A stretch of 64,000 bases of DNA from Lachnospiraceae bacterium UBA3638 (GTDB taxonomy: Bacteria > Bacillota > Clostridia > Lachnospirales > Lachnospiraceae). The notes beneath the pieces are model-generated. The model saw only the letters and a list, made by a program, of their open reading frames with translations, ran no database searches and was not told the DNA's origin. The position numbers were made by a program, and so were the translations under genes. Positions 39,301-48,945 of this stretch are shown piece after piece. Every line of letters begins with the position of its first letter. Within the stretch, counting starts at the first letter, position 1. The stretch is from assembly GCA_002373595.1 (NCBI GenBank), contig DFKT01000026.1:38996-102995 (forward strand). The letters are read 5' to 3'.

Positions 39301-40731
39301 TCAGCCCATATCGGCAGGCTTCTTACCCAGGGTCAGCATGACCTTTTCCTCATGGTATTCACCGTTTTCGAGGCGCATATATACTACTTCCACCTCATCT
39401 CCCACTGTATAGTACTTGGTTACATTCTGCAGATCTGAATAGCTCTCTATCTCCTCTCCGGCAAATCCGGTTATGACATCGCCTTTCCTAAGTCCCGCTT
39501 TCTCCGCACCGGTATCCTCTATTACATCTGTTACATATATTCCGACAGGGATCCTGTAATATGCGGATGTCTGTGAGTCTATGGTCTGAAGTTTGATGCC
39601 GATATATCCCATATCCTCATCGGAATAAACCGTGCGCGAGCTCTTCTCTATCAAGCTGCTGATAAGTTCGGTTACCGAAGAAACCGGTATCGCATAACCC
39701 ATGCCTTCTACCGTTGTACCTCCAAGCTTGTTGGAGTTGATACCGACGACCTCACCCTTCATATTGAGGAGTGCTCCGCCGGAATTACCGGGATTTATCG
39801 CTGCATTTGTCTGGATGAATGTATTGGTATATCCGTCCTCGGTCTGCATCTCGCGATCAAGCGCACTTACAACTCCGTTAGTTACGGACAGGCCGTATCC
39901 GAGTGCATTTCCAATGGCGACAACCTCCTCGCCGAGTTCAAGCTTATCGCTGTCACCGATCTTTGCGATCGTTATCGCGCTCCTGGTGTCCGGGTCTACA
40001 TCACCTTTCTGAACGGCAACTACGGCTATATCCCGCTTCTTATCAGTTCCTTTGATGCTTGCGTTAACCGTAGTATCGTTAAAGAATATTACTTCGAGCT
40101 TGTTGGCATCCTTGACCACATGATTATTGGTGACGATCAGATATTCGTCATCTGTCTCACCTATTATGATACCGCTTCCCGATGCAGGCACTTCCTGTGT
40201 GTATGAACCGCCAAAGAAGTTGTATGTCGTATTCGTGTAGTACTCGGTGATGCATACCATCGAAGGCATCGTACTCCTTGCAACATCACTGACATCCATC
40301 TTGGCACTGCTAAGGAGCGTGCTAACAGATCCTGCCGTATTTCCCGAAGGAGTCACCTGTGCCTGATCGGATGATTCCTGTGCACCCTCTCCCTCATCTT
40401 CCTGTCCGAAATTTGAGATCGGATCTGCAGCCGCCTGATCATCCGCATTCTGCGTTATGACTTCTTTATTACCTGAGTTTCCGAATGAACCGGTAGCGAG
40501 ATTGACTGCATAGAATCCTCCTCCTGCACTTGCCCCGAATGCAAGACCCAGGACACATGCCAACACAGCCTTTCCAAAAGCACCTTTCTTCTTACTTTTC
40601 TTTACCGGTGTTTGCGGTGTATATACAGGCTGCATTGCCGGTTGGGGATTCTGTGCGGTATATCCGTTCTGAGTTCCCTGTCCGTTTCCTTCGCCATACA
40701 TGTTACTAACGTACTTCTGATAATCGTCCAT
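39301..40731 (-). CDS. HtrA/DegP-like serine protease
   Basis: A membrane-anchored S1C protease of about 476 residues. It has a Gln/Asn/Pro-rich cytoplasmic N-terminus with a basic KKSKKKGAFGK and one membrane helix near 52-76. A trypsin-like domain holds the catalytic triad: VTNNHVV (His), KRDIAVV (Asp) and NPGNSGGALL (Ser). A C-terminal PDZ domain contains GAEKAGLRKGDVITGF. Such proteins degrade or refold misfolded proteins outside the membrane. Two ATGs stand in a row; the second (40731) is at the better distance from GGAGG. It follows the SBP operon's terminator and so has its own promoter, which I could not place firmly. Confidence 0.93.
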   Translation of the reverse strand: MDDYQKYVSNMYGEGNGQGTQNGYTAQNPQPAMQPVYTPQTPVKKSKKKGAFGKAVLACVLGLAFGASAGGGFYAVNLATGSFGNSGNKEVITQNADDQAAADPISNFGQEDEGEGAQESSDQAQVTPSGNTAGSVSTLLSSAKMDVSDVARSTMPSMVCITEYYTNTTYNFFGGSYTQEVPASGSGIIIGETDDEYLIVTNNHVVKDANKLEVIFFNDTTVNASIKGTDKKRDIAVVAVQKGDVDPDTRSAITIAKIGDSDKLELGEEVVAIGNALGYGLSVTNGVVSALDREMQTEDGYTNTFIQTNAAINPGNSGGALLNMKGEVVGINSNKLGGTTVEGMGYAIPVSSVTELISSLIEKSSRTVYSDEDMGYIGIKLQTIDSQTSAYYRIPVGIYVTDVIEDTGAEKAGLRKGDVITGFAGEEIESYSDLQNVTKYYTVGDEVEVVYMRLENGEYHEEKVMLTLGKKPADMG

Positions 40732-40840
40732 CATATCCTCCCGTCCGAGGAGCTTATGCCCTCTTTTGTTATGAGCACAGTATAAGATAATAATGTGACG
40801 AAATTGTGTCTTTTATATTTTCTTTCGGTGAAAAGAAACA

Positions 40841-40862
40841 GGGCCCCGCATATGCGGAGCCC
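40841..40862 (-). terminator. Terminator of the LplBC-type transport operon
   Basis: A GC-rich stem (GGGC/GCCC and CCGCA/TGCGG, one mismatch, two-base centre) stands 36 bases after the stop codon of the solute-binding gene. TGTTTCTTTTC follows on the minus strand. Confidence 0.85.
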
Positions 40863-40898
40863 CGTCTTAGTGTTAACTTTCCTTTGTATCAGCTGTGA

Positions 40899-42617
40899 TT
40901 AAGGAAGCATATCGCCTGAGTAAGTAGCCTCCCAAGCGGAAGTTCTCTCGTTGATGATAGCCTGTCCGCCTGCTGCGAGATACTCTTTCATTCCTGCATC
41001 CCATACAGAATCGAAATCAGCGACTGCAGCGATAACTGCCTTGTCATAAGTCTGATCTCTCTTACCTGCAAGGTCGGTTCCCTCGGTCTCAGCTGCGATA
41101 TCGCCAACTGAAGGAGTGGGAGGAATCTGTGCATCCTTAGAAGCTACCTCGATTGCCTTCTTAACATCCTCAGGATCTACATCCGAGTAGGTGTAAGCAA
41201 GTGAAAGGGTGGTGAGCTCAGGAGTAGCAAGTCTGAGTCCGTTGCAGTTGATGGTCATGTCGATGTTCTTACCGGAGTTCTGATACCAATCGTGATGAGC
41301 CTCATCGGGAGCCTGAAGAACAATAGCGCCGGTAGCTGCATCTACGGTGTGAAGGACGCCTTCGTCACCGATCTGGAGGTACTGAACAGTCTCAGCCTGA
41401 GACATGAACTCAAGGTAGCAAAGTGAAGCGATGGGCTCGTCATTGGTAGCGGGGAAAAATACCTTACGGTCTCCGCTGTTGGAATAGCTGTACTTGTTGT
41501 ATCCGCCATTCTTGTCCTCGAAGCAGTTAACTGCTACGAACTTAGCATCGTCGCCGAACTGTGCAGCGAGGGTAGCGTTGATGGAATCCTTGCCGCCACG
41601 GAAAGGATAGTCATAGTTGTGGATGAATGCTCCGACAAATCCGGCCTTGATCATGTCATCCTCGGTGCTGGTAGTAGCATCGGTAACTGCGAAATCTTTC
41701 CAGATAAGTCCGTCGTTGTACCACTTGTTAAGAAGTCTGATAGCTTCCTTGGTTCCGTTCTCGGTGAACTTTCTGTCATCGTATCCGTTTACATAGTACT
41801 CTTTGTCAGTGATATTGGGGTCCATGAAGGACTCGATAAGGTTAGCTGCTCTCCAGCCTACATCAGTGGAGATGGAGAAGGGGACCATCTTGGAAGCGTC
41901 TGCTCCGAGAAGGGTATCTGCATTGTCTCTGAAGGCAATGAGCATATCCTCAAACTCCTGCTTGTTGGTGGGCTCTTTTAAGCTAAGCTTGTCAAGCCAA
42001 TCCTTACGAACGAAGGTGTTGATACGGCAGATCTCATTTCTCTTTCCTTCGATTGCCCAAAGGGTTCCTGCGGTAGGATCGAGATCCTGATAGATGAGCT
42101 CGTCACCAAGCCAATCATACATACTGGGAACGAGGTCCTTGTTCTCCTCAAGAAGGGGAGCGAGATCAATGATACCGCCCATGTTAGCGTAGGTCTGGAT
42201 CTGTCCATAGTTGTAGGTGTAGCAGATATCGGGAGCTTTCTGTGCTGCAAGAAGATTTCCGATGTCATCGCCCTCACTCCAACGACCAACGGTGATGAAC
42301 TCAACTTCTACATTGTAGCGATCGAGCATCTGCTGCTGGATCCACTTGGTCCATGCATTGTTGCCGGCCTCGGTACCACCGTCAACGTTACGATCGTAGA
42401 GCTCAACAGAGATATGTCTGGTCTCTACAAACTTTCCATCCTGCATTCCGCGTGCATCGGGGCCTGCGGGAGTAGCGGGAGTTGTGTCAGAACCGGTAGA
42501 GGTCTGGCTGGTTGCGGGCTCAGACGGCTGAGTAGTAGCCGGCTCAGTCTTACCGCATGCTGCAACAGAGAGCGTCATAGCTGCAGCGAGTACAACTGAT
42601 AAAAGCTTCTTTTTCAT
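40899..42617 (-). CDS. ABC transporter solute-binding lipoprotein (LplA-like)
   Basis: A 572-residue lipoprotein: signal peptide, lipobox LSVAAC with C21, then a Thr/Ser/Pro/Ala-rich linker to about residue 55. The mature domain is a large family 1 binding fold with IWKDFAVTDATTSTEDDMIK and WYQNSGKNIDMTINCNGL. Its size and the two permeases upstream match LplABC/YtcQ systems, which import oligosaccharides such as those from pectin or hemicellulose. No ATPase gene is present, so a shared MsmX-type ATPase is likely. Strong AAGGAGG ribosome site. Substrate unknown. Confidence 0.9.
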   Translation of the reverse strand: MKKKLLSVVLAAAMTLSVAACGKTEPATTQPSEPATSQTSTGSDTTPATPAGPDARGMQDGKFVETRHISVELYDRNVDGGTEAGNNAWTKWIQQQMLDRYNVEVEFITVGRWSEGDDIGNLLAAQKAPDICYTYNYGQIQTYANMGGIIDLAPLLEENKDLVPSMYDWLGDELIYQDLDPTAGTLWAIEGKRNEICRINTFVRKDWLDKLSLKEPTNKQEFEDMLIAFRDNADTLLGADASKMVPFSISTDVGWRAANLIESFMDPNITDKEYYVNGYDDRKFTENGTKEAIRLLNKWYNDGLIWKDFAVTDATTSTEDDMIKAGFVGAFIHNYDYPFRGGKDSINATLAAQFGDDAKFVAVNCFEDKNGGYNKYSYSNSGDRKVFFPATNDEPIASLCYLEFMSQAETVQYLQIGDEGVLHTVDAATGAIVLQAPDEAHHDWYQNSGKNIDMTINCNGLRLATPELTTLSLAYTYSDVDPEDVKKAIEVASKDAQIPPTPSVGDIAAETEGTDLAGKRDQTYDKAVIAAVADFDSVWDAGMKEYLAAGGQAIINERTSAWEATYSGDMLP

Positions 42618-42667
42618 TTTTATCCTCCTTTAAAAATGTGTATGAATAACGTCGGCCCTTCCGGCGT

Positions 42668-43543
42668 TTATTCCTTGACCGCGCCGAGTGATACTCCGGC
42701 GATGAAATACTTCTGCAACCAGGGATAGATGAGCAGGATCGGCACCGTTGCGAACATAACCGTTGCGGACTTAAGCGAATCCTGTAATCCGGGCTGCATG
42801 AATCCCTCCTGTGCTGCGACCTCTACAGAGTTGGCATTGTTAAGTATGTTGTAGAGAAGGAGCTGCAGCGGGAAGAAATTCTTGTTTGTCTTGATGTACA
42901 TGAGTGCATCACCGTATCCGTTCCATCTTCCTACCGCATAGAAAAGTGCGAGTGATGCAAACACCGGCTTTGAAAGCGGAACATATATCCTGGTAAGGAT
43001 CTTAACAAAGCTTGCTCCGTCTATCTCAGCGGATTCACGAAGCGAATCCGGTATGCCGTAGAAGAAACTCCTCATGATGATCATGTTATACACGCTCATA
43101 CATCCGGGAATGATAAGTACGAGCGGGTTCTCAAGGAGATTCAGGTCGTTCATCAGCAGGTAGTTAGGAATCGTTCCTGCGTTGAAGAACATCGTGATCG
43201 TGATAAATACATTGATCAGTCCTCTTCCTTTGAGATTGGGGAAGATCAGCGGGTATGCACAGAGTGCGGTCATAAAGAGCGAAAGCATTGTGCAGACCAG
43301 AGTGAGGAATGCTGTCCAGATAAACGCTCTCTGATACTTTGCATCGCTGAGTACAGTTTTGTAAGCATCCAGATTGAATCCCTTCGGCCACAGGAATACT
43401 TCATGTCTTATCAGAAAAGCAGTATCGGAAAGGGACTTCGCTGCCAGATGTATCATGGGTAATACGCATATGATACTTATAAGCACACATATTATTACAA
43501 ATACCCAGTCTCCGATCTTGGAGCTTGTAGATCTTACTTTCAT
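42668..43543 (-). CDS. ABC sugar transporter permease (LplC/YtcP-like)
   Basis: A 291-residue six-helix permease of the MalG/CUT1 type. It has the EAA loop ESAEIDGASFVKILTRIYVP, the LplC-like opening WVFVIICVLISIICVLPMIH, and the end KYFIAGVSLGAVKE, which is a signature of LplC proteins. Its start shares one base with the stop of the LplB-like gene. It forms the membrane channel with that partner. Confidence 0.92.
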   Translation of the reverse strand: MKVRSTSSKIGDWVFVIICVLISIICVLPMIHLAAKSLSDTAFLIRHEVFLWPKGFNLDAYKTVLSDAKYQRAFIWTAFLTLVCTMLSLFMTALCAYPLIFPNLKGRGLINVFITITMFFNAGTIPNYLLMNDLNLLENPLVLIIPGCMSVYNMIIMRSFFYGIPDSLRESAEIDGASFVKILTRIYVPLSKPVFASLALFYAVGRWNGYGDALMYIKTNKNFFPLQLLLYNILNNANSVEVAAQEGFMQPGLQDSLKSATVMFATVPILLIYPWLQKYFIAGVSLGAVKE

Positions 43544-44502
43544 TACCAGATCCCCCTTTCACCGAGTTTGCGTGATATAGCATTCGCAGACAGAAGGAAG
43601 AACAGTCCGACAACGGATTGGAAAAGTCCTACCGCAGTCGTGAGAGATATCTTGAGCTGCTGGATACCTACTTTATATACGAATGTCGCGATAACTTCAG
43701 CCACATTCATGACGAGATTGTTCTTCATTGCGAAAGGTCTCTCGAAGCCGCCTCCCATGATATATCCGAGGTTCATGATAAGAAGTACGACAATCGTGGG
43801 CTTAATGCCGGGAAGTGTTATGTGCCACATCTTCTTAAATCTTCCCGCGCCGTCAACCGATGCTGCCTCGTAGAGCTCGGGGTTGATACCTGCTATAGCG
43901 GCGAGATATATGATGGATCCCCATCCAAAGTTCTGCCAAACACCGGCAGATACGTATGTTCTTACCCAGTGTGACGGATCATCAAGGAAAGGTATCGATG
44001 TTCCGCCGAGATGAGTGATGACATTATTGATAAGTCCGTCAGTAGGTGCAAAGAGCTGTGTGCAGAGACTTGCGATGATGACCCACGAAAGGAAGTGGGG
44101 CATATATGCTATAGTCTGAACGACCTTCTTGAATTTCTTGAAGCGCAGCTCGTTAAGTATAAGCGCAAAGATAATGGGTGCCGGGAATCCCATTACGAGA
44201 TCAAGGAGATTGAGCTTTAAGGTATTCCAAAGTGCACGTATGAAGTCGATATTTCCGAATGCCATCTTGAAGTATTTGAATACATCGGTCTCTCCCCTGT
44301 TATTTGCCCAGGGCATCTCGGAGAGCGGCATATTGAGCTTATATTCCTTAAAAGCAAGGATGATGTACCTCATAGGGAGATACTTGAATATAAGGAGATA
44401 GACCATAGGCAGAAGAAGCAGAGCATACAGCTGCCAATATCTCTTTATATAGTTCTTATTGAATTTCTTCTTCGGGCCTTTCTTTATCTTCTCTTTCGCC
44501 AT
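43543..44502 (-). CDS. ABC sugar transporter permease (LplB-like)
   Basis: A 319-residue permease with a long basic N-terminus (KEKIKKGPKKKFNKNYIKRY) and about six helices. The EAA loop is EAASVDGAGRFKKMWHITLP. The FKEYKLNMP and WNTLKLNLLDLVMGFPAPII stretches are characteristic of LplB/YtcP-type polysaccharide importers. It follows the GntR regulator by 20 bases, with GGAGG 13 bases before the ATG, a longer spacing than usual. Confidence 0.92.
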   Translation of the reverse strand: MAKEKIKKGPKKKFNKNYIKRYWQLYALLLLPMVYLLIFKYLPMRYIILAFKEYKLNMPLSEMPWANNRGETDVFKYFKMAFGNIDFIRALWNTLKLNLLDLVMGFPAPIIFALILNELRFKKFKKVVQTIAYMPHFLSWVIIASLCTQLFAPTDGLINNVITHLGGTSIPFLDDPSHWVRTYVSAGVWQNFGWGSIIYLAAIAGINPELYEAASVDGAGRFKKMWHITLPGIKPTIVVLLIMNLGYIMGGGFERPFAMKNNLVMNVAEVIATFVYKVGIQQLKISLTTAVGLFQSVVGLFFLLSANAISRKLGERGIW

Positions 44503-44522
44503 ACCTGTAACGAACGCCTCCT

Positions 44523-45197
44523 TTACTTGAAATACTCCGGAGCCTTGGCTCTGATCTGTTCAGCATCAAAGCTGTATCTGGAAAGATGTTTCTCTACAAG
44601 AGCGACTGCCTTCTGCTCATCATGTTCCTTGATTGCTGCGAGCATTCCGCTGTGATCAGCCACTATCTTCATATCCTTTACCGTTTCGACCGAAAGAGTT
44701 CGTACCCTGTCGAAATGGATCATTACCGTAGATCTGATATCATAGATGAATTCCTTGCGTGCAGCTTCATAGATGAGCTTATGGAATTCGTTGTCGAGAA
44801 CATATATCTTTTCAGCATTTTCCTTTGACAGGTAATACTCCTGAAGGTCAATGTTCTCTTCCATCTTTTTGAGAGTTTCCGGTGCGGTCTCGGCGCATGC
44901 CAGCTTTATAACGGCTATGTCCAATATCTTTCTTAAGAATCTTGACTCTTCAACCATCTGCGGATCTATGAGTGATACAAAGGATCCTCTCTGGGGATAA
45001 GTCTCGACTATCGATGCTCTGCACAGGTCGTTCAACGCTTCCCTTACGGGAGTCCTGGACAGCCCCATCTTACTTGCCAGTTCATTCTCAGAAACAAGCG
45101 TACCGGGCTTTAACTCGAGAGAAACGATATTTTCTTTTAGTGTTCTGAATGCGTAATCCCTAGCGGTTTCGCTCGGGTACCTTTCCTCGATAACCAT
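44523..45197 (-). CDS. GntR family regulator, FadR/FCD type
   Basis: A 224-residue regulator. Residues 12-75 are a winged helix (LVSENELASKMGLSRTPVREALNDL), and residues 85-215 an all-helical FCD ligand domain. DNEFHKLIYEAA and DHSGMLAAIKEHD supply the Asp and His residues that usually bind a metal and a carboxylate ligand. It is the first gene of the transport operon and probably controls it. Three tandem 8-bp repeats just downstream of the predicted start site are the likely operator. No strong ribosome site precedes the ATG. Confidence 0.88.
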   Translation of the reverse strand: MVIEERYPSETARDYAFRTLKENIVSLELKPGTLVSENELASKMGLSRTPVREALNDLCRASIVETYPQRGSFVSLIDPQMVEESRFLRKILDIAVIKLACAETAPETLKKMEENIDLQEYYLSKENAEKIYVLDNEFHKLIYEAARKEFIYDIRSTVMIHFDRVRTLSVETVKDMKIVADHSGMLAAIKEHDEQKAVALVEKHLSRYSFDAEQIRAKAPEYFK

Positions 45198-45232
45198 TTA
45201 CCGGTTCCTATACCTTGCCTGTAGTTATATGT

Positions 45233-45256
45233 TGTCTACTTGTTTACTTGTGTACT
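45233..45256. repeat. Three tandem octamers TGTNTACT, likely GntR operator
   Basis: TGTCTACT, TGTTTACT and TGTGTACT follow each other without gap. On the minus strand they read AGTANACA. They start at about the predicted transcription start of the GntR operon and extend downstream, where a repressor would block transcription. An 8-bp period is unusual for a dimeric regulator. Confidence 0.55.
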
Positions 45257-45261
45257 AGTTC

Positions 45262-45290
45262 ATTAAAACACAAATCCATTTTTATTGCAA
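45262..45290 (-). promoter_or_regulatory. Promoter of the GntR-transport operon
   Basis: TTGCAA (45285-45290) and TTTAAT (45262-45267) on the minus strand with a 17-base spacer. The leader is about 60 bases. Confidence 0.5.
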
Positions 45291-45346
45291 CTTGGCATAA
45301 TAACTCATCTTTTCGGTGACTTTTTTGGTAAAATTGCACAAAAAAA

Positions 45347-45371
45347 CTGCCGTGACTGTATCTCACGGCAG
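45347..45371 (-). terminator. Terminator of the polysaccharide/glmS operon
   Basis: A perfect 9-bp stem, CTGCCGTGA (45347-45355) and TCACGGCAG (45363-45371), with a run of seven T after it on the minus strand. It follows the stop codon of the sensor diguanylate cyclase by 33 bases. Confidence 0.93.
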
Positions 45372-45404
45372 CTGATCCTATCCGGTTTCTCTGTTTTGTC
45401 AGGC

Positions 45405-47027
45405 TTATTCCTGTCTCATGGTCTTCATTTCCTTTTTACGTGCATACATTGCCTCATCGGCACGCCTGAACACGCTCTGTACATCTTTATCCTTCTCGGG
45501 ATCGTAGACTGCGATACCGATCGCAGCAGATACTCTCTCCCAGGGATCACGGCTCTCATCGTTAGCTATCTCATTCAGCTGGTCTTCAAACTTCTTAACC
45601 AGCTCATCCCTGATCCTGAAATCAGCATTCTTGAGAACAATGACAAACTCATCTCCACCTATCCTGAATACGGGAGAATGATCGAATGTTGTACAAACAA
45701 TGCGGCAGAGAAGCTTGATCGCAACATTTCCCTTTTCATGGCCGTAGTTGTCATTTATCGATTTGAGGAAATTGAGATCTACCATTCCGAGACCGAAAGC
45801 AGTCTCTCCGTTATCCAGAGCCAACTGAAGCTTCTGTATCTCGTTGTCGTATGCGTTCTTATTTCTGATGCCGGTAAGTGCGTCTTTGTTGGCGAGTTCC
45901 GTCATCTCTTCCGCACGCATCTGACTGTTTCTGAGTTCATTCGAAGTCTTGATCAGATTATCGATATGACTGGTCAGATCGGTTATCATACCGGCAAACT
46001 GTCCGCCCAGTGAATCGAGCTCATCCTTTCCGTTGAAATGCTTCCTTATGACCTCGGCCATCCTGGGGTCCTTGCTCTTGGAATACTCTGCGATCTTGCT
46101 CTCAAGGAATCCTGTCCTGCTTACAAATCTGGCTTTGATGACCATAAGCATGATCACAAGTCCGAGAATGAAAACAGAAACAATGATACCAAGCTGTTTG
46201 ATCGTATTCTGCATTATGTCATGGTTTACGCTCGCAACGTCAACCTCAGATACAACAAGTCCTACTTTCTCTCCGTTTATGACAAGGGGCGTGTAATATC
46301 CGTAGGTATGTCCCCATGCGTTATCCCACTCCATGTATCCGTCCTGTTTCTCACCGGTATCCCATGTTTTCCACATGATACCGTATTTTTCACGGGGATT
46401 GTAATAGGTATCTCCGAGATACATATATCCGCTGTCATCTCTCTCGGTTCTCTCTCCGTCTATCATATAAACGACATTGTCACGGTCTTCCTTGCCTTCG
46501 CCCTGGACGAATTCAACATCATATCCCATCTTGTCGATGGTGTCCTGACTGTCAGCCATAACAAGGAAATATGTATAAGGAAGATCATATACCTCGCGCG
46601 CCTTTTCAAATGTAAGCAGCCAGTATACGTGAGTATCTATGATGAAGGCCTTCTGCACTTCGGGATCCATATCCTCGAATTTGATATCTTTATCAAATAC
46701 CTTACCCGGATATTTTTCAATGAAGGCTTCTTCGAAATCCTTTCTTACCTCTGCGTAATTGTCGATATCGATAGGGATATCCATCTCTTTGTAATGCTTC
46801 ATGAAATAATTCCTGTAATCAATGATGATATCGCCCTCGGCTTTCATCAATTCGGACAGATATACACCTACATTGCGCACTCTGTTCTCGCACTGTTTCT
46901 TGTACAGGCGCATCTGCGAAAAGTATGTTGCCACACCTGCCACAGCAAGGATCGCCACAGTGAGCGCGACAAACATTATTGAAAATTTGAACATCAAACT
47001 GTCTGTTGTTCTTTTGTTCTTTTTCAT
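45405..47027 (-). CDS. Sensor diguanylate cyclase with extracellular Cache-like domain
   Basis: About 540 residues: one N-terminal membrane helix (13-35), a 240-residue extracellular domain, a second helix near 280, a linker, and a GGDEF domain from about 375. The extracellular end YYTPLVINGEKVGLVVSEVD resembles the last strands of a Cache sensor. The GGDEF domain has DALTGIRNKNAYD and RIGGDEF, so it should make cyclic di-GMP. The RxxD inhibitory site is absent (FDHS instead). The ATG at 47027 follows AAGGAG. It is the last gene after glmS, 28 bases downstream, linking the wall-polysaccharide operon to cyclic di-GMP. Confidence 0.88.
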   Translation of the reverse strand: MKKNKRTTDSLMFKFSIMFVALTVAILAVAGVATYFSQMRLYKKQCENRVRNVGVYLSELMKAEGDIIIDYRNYFMKHYKEMDIPIDIDNYAEVRKDFEEAFIEKYPGKVFDKDIKFEDMDPEVQKAFIIDTHVYWLLTFEKAREVYDLPYTYFLVMADSQDTIDKMGYDVEFVQGEGKEDRDNVVYMIDGERTERDDSGYMYLGDTYYNPREKYGIMWKTWDTGEKQDGYMEWDNAWGHTYGYYTPLVINGEKVGLVVSEVDVASVNHDIMQNTIKQLGIIVSVFILGLVIMLMVIKARFVSRTGFLESKIAEYSKSKDPRMAEVIRKHFNGKDELDSLGGQFAGMITDLTSHIDNLIKTSNELRNSQMRAEEMTELANKDALTGIRNKNAYDNEIQKLQLALDNGETAFGLGMVDLNFLKSINDNYGHEKGNVAIKLLCRIVCTTFDHSPVFRIGGDEFVIVLKNADFRIRDELVKKFEDQLNEIANDESRDPWERVSAAIGIAVYDPEKDKDVQSVFRRADEAMYARKKEMKTMRQE

Positions 47028-47055
47028 ATGACTCTCCTTAACAGCTGTCCTGCGC

Positions 47056-48924
47056 TCACTCAACGGTTACCGACTTGGCAAGGTTTCTCGGCTTGTCGAC
47101 ATCGAGTCCCTTGGCTACGGAAACATAATAACCAAGGAGCTGAAGCGGCACTACGGCAAGGCTTGCCGCGAAGTGCTCATCTATCTTGGGAATATACGAT
47201 ACAAAATTGCAGGTATCCTCGGTCTTGTAATTGCCTGCCATGGTCAGACCGTACAGGTAAGCTCCTCTTGATTTGCACTCGACCATATTGCTGACGGTCT
47301 TCTCATACAGATCAGGCTGTGTGAGAACACCCACCACGAGCGTACCGTCCTCTATGAGGCTGATGGTACCGTGCTTTAACTCCCCTGCGGCATACGCCTC
47401 GGAGTGAATATAGCTTATCTCCTTTAACTTAAGACTTCCCTCAAGGCTGACTGCATAGTCAATGCCTCTTCCTATAAAGAAGATATCATGTGCATTTGCG
47501 TATTTGGAAGCAAACCACTGTATCCTCTCCTTATCCAGCAGGATATTTCCTATCTTGTCGGGGATGGTCTTCATCTCCTCGATCAGTTCTTTATATTTCT
47601 TATCATCCAGGTTGCCCTTTATCTTTGCAAAAGCAACAGCAAGGCAGTACATTGCGATGAGCTGTGCGGAATACGCTTTGGTGGTAGCAACGCTTATCTC
47701 CGGTCCCGCCATAGTATAGAAGACATTGTCCGCTTCTCTGGCTATGGAAGATCCAACCACATTTACTATCCCAAGAGTCTTTATCCCCTGCGACTTAGCT
47801 TCTCTAAGTGCCGCGAGCGAATCTGCCGTCTCACCCGACTGGCTGATGACTACAACAAGCTGGTCGGGAGAAAGGATCGGCTTCCTGTATCTGAATTCGG
47901 AAGCGAGCTCCACTCTGACGGGGATCCTTACAAGATCCTCTATGACATACTGTCCCACCATACCCGCATGCCATGCGCTTCCGCAGGCAACGATGGTGAT
48001 CTGTGATATCTTCTTTATCTCATCATCCGAGAGTCCTACTCCGGAGAGATCGATCGTATCCTTTTTGCAGACGCTTGATAAGGTATCCTCTACGGCCCTG
48101 GGCTGCTCATGGATCTCTTTGATCATGAAATGCTCGAATCCGCCCTTCTCTGCAGCTTCAGCATCCCAGTTGATCTCGGTCAGTTCCTTGGTTATCTCAT
48201 CACCGTCGAGATTGTAGAATGTAGCCTTGCCGTCTGCGAGCTTAGCCATCTCAAGGTTGCCGATGTAATAAACCTGTCTCGTATACTTAAGGATCGCAGG
48301 AACATCGGATGCGACATAGCAGTCTCCGTCGGCAATACCGATGATCATCGGGCTTTCCTTTCTGGCTACCCAGATCTCTCCCGGATGGTCGGTGAACATT
48401 ACTTCAAGTGCATATGATCCTCTTACTCTCACCATCGTCTTGGCAAGAGCATCAACGGGACCCATCTTGTATTTCTTATAATAGTAATCGATCAGTTTGA
48501 TAACTACCTCGGTATCGGTCTGTGAATAGAACTGATAACCGTGTCTTAAGAGCTTATCGCGAAGCTCCTGATAATTCTCTATAATACCGTTGTGAACACC
48601 TACGACTTCACTTTCAACGGCGCCGGAACCCGAACGCGTGCAGTTGCCGCTGACATGAGGATGTGCATTGATCTGGCTGGGTTCACCGTGAGTGGCCCAT
48701 CTGGTGTGACCTATACCGCAATTACCCTTAAGAGCTCTTCCTCCGTCTACCTTATCGGAGAGTTCCTTGAGTTTACCCTTTTCCTTTACTACTTCAGCAA
48801 GTCCTTTGCCATCCCTTACGGCAAGTCCTGCAGAATCATATCCCCGGTACTCAAGCTTTGACAGTCCCTCCAAAAGGATGGGCGCAGCCTGTTTCTTTCC
48901 TACATATCCAACTATTCCGCACAT
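47056..48924 (-). CDS. glmS: Glutamine-fructose-6-phosphate aminotransferase
   Basis: A 622-residue enzyme with the glutaminase nucleophile Cys2 in MCGIVGYVGKK, GHTRWATHGEPSQINAHPH, two sugar isomerase (SIS) domains with VVISQSGETADSLAALREAK, and the C-terminal NLAKSVTVE. It makes glucosamine-6-phosphate, the first step to UDP-GlcNAc for peptidoglycan and wall glycans. It starts 21 bases after the LCP gene, leaving no room for the glmS ribozyme often found in Firmicutes. Its control must therefore differ. Confidence 0.96.
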   Translation of the reverse strand: MCGIVGYVGKKQAAPILLEGLSKLEYRGYDSAGLAVRDGKGLAEVVKEKGKLKELSDKVDGGRALKGNCGIGHTRWATHGEPSQINAHPHVSGNCTRSGSGAVESEVVGVHNGIIENYQELRDKLLRHGYQFYSQTDTEVVIKLIDYYYKKYKMGPVDALAKTMVRVRGSYALEVMFTDHPGEIWVARKESPMIIGIADGDCYVASDVPAILKYTRQVYYIGNLEMAKLADGKATFYNLDGDEITKELTEINWDAEAAEKGGFEHFMIKEIHEQPRAVEDTLSSVCKKDTIDLSGVGLSDDEIKKISQITIVACGSAWHAGMVGQYVIEDLVRIPVRVELASEFRYRKPILSPDQLVVVISQSGETADSLAALREAKSQGIKTLGIVNVVGSSIAREADNVFYTMAGPEISVATTKAYSAQLIAMYCLAVAFAKIKGNLDDKKYKELIEEMKTIPDKIGNILLDKERIQWFASKYANAHDIFFIGRGIDYAVSLEGSLKLKEISYIHSEAYAAGELKHGTISLIEDGTLVVGVLTQPDLYEKTVSNMVECKSRGAYLYGLTMAGNYKTEDTCNFVSYIPKIDEHFAASLAVVPLQLLGYYVSVAKGLDVDKPRNLAKSVTVE

Positions 48925-48945
48925 ACGATCACTCCTAACACTGTA

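Noticed and set aside
48925-48945. glmS ribozyme
   Set aside because: Only 21 bases lie between the LCP and glmS genes, and the upstream sequence is coding.
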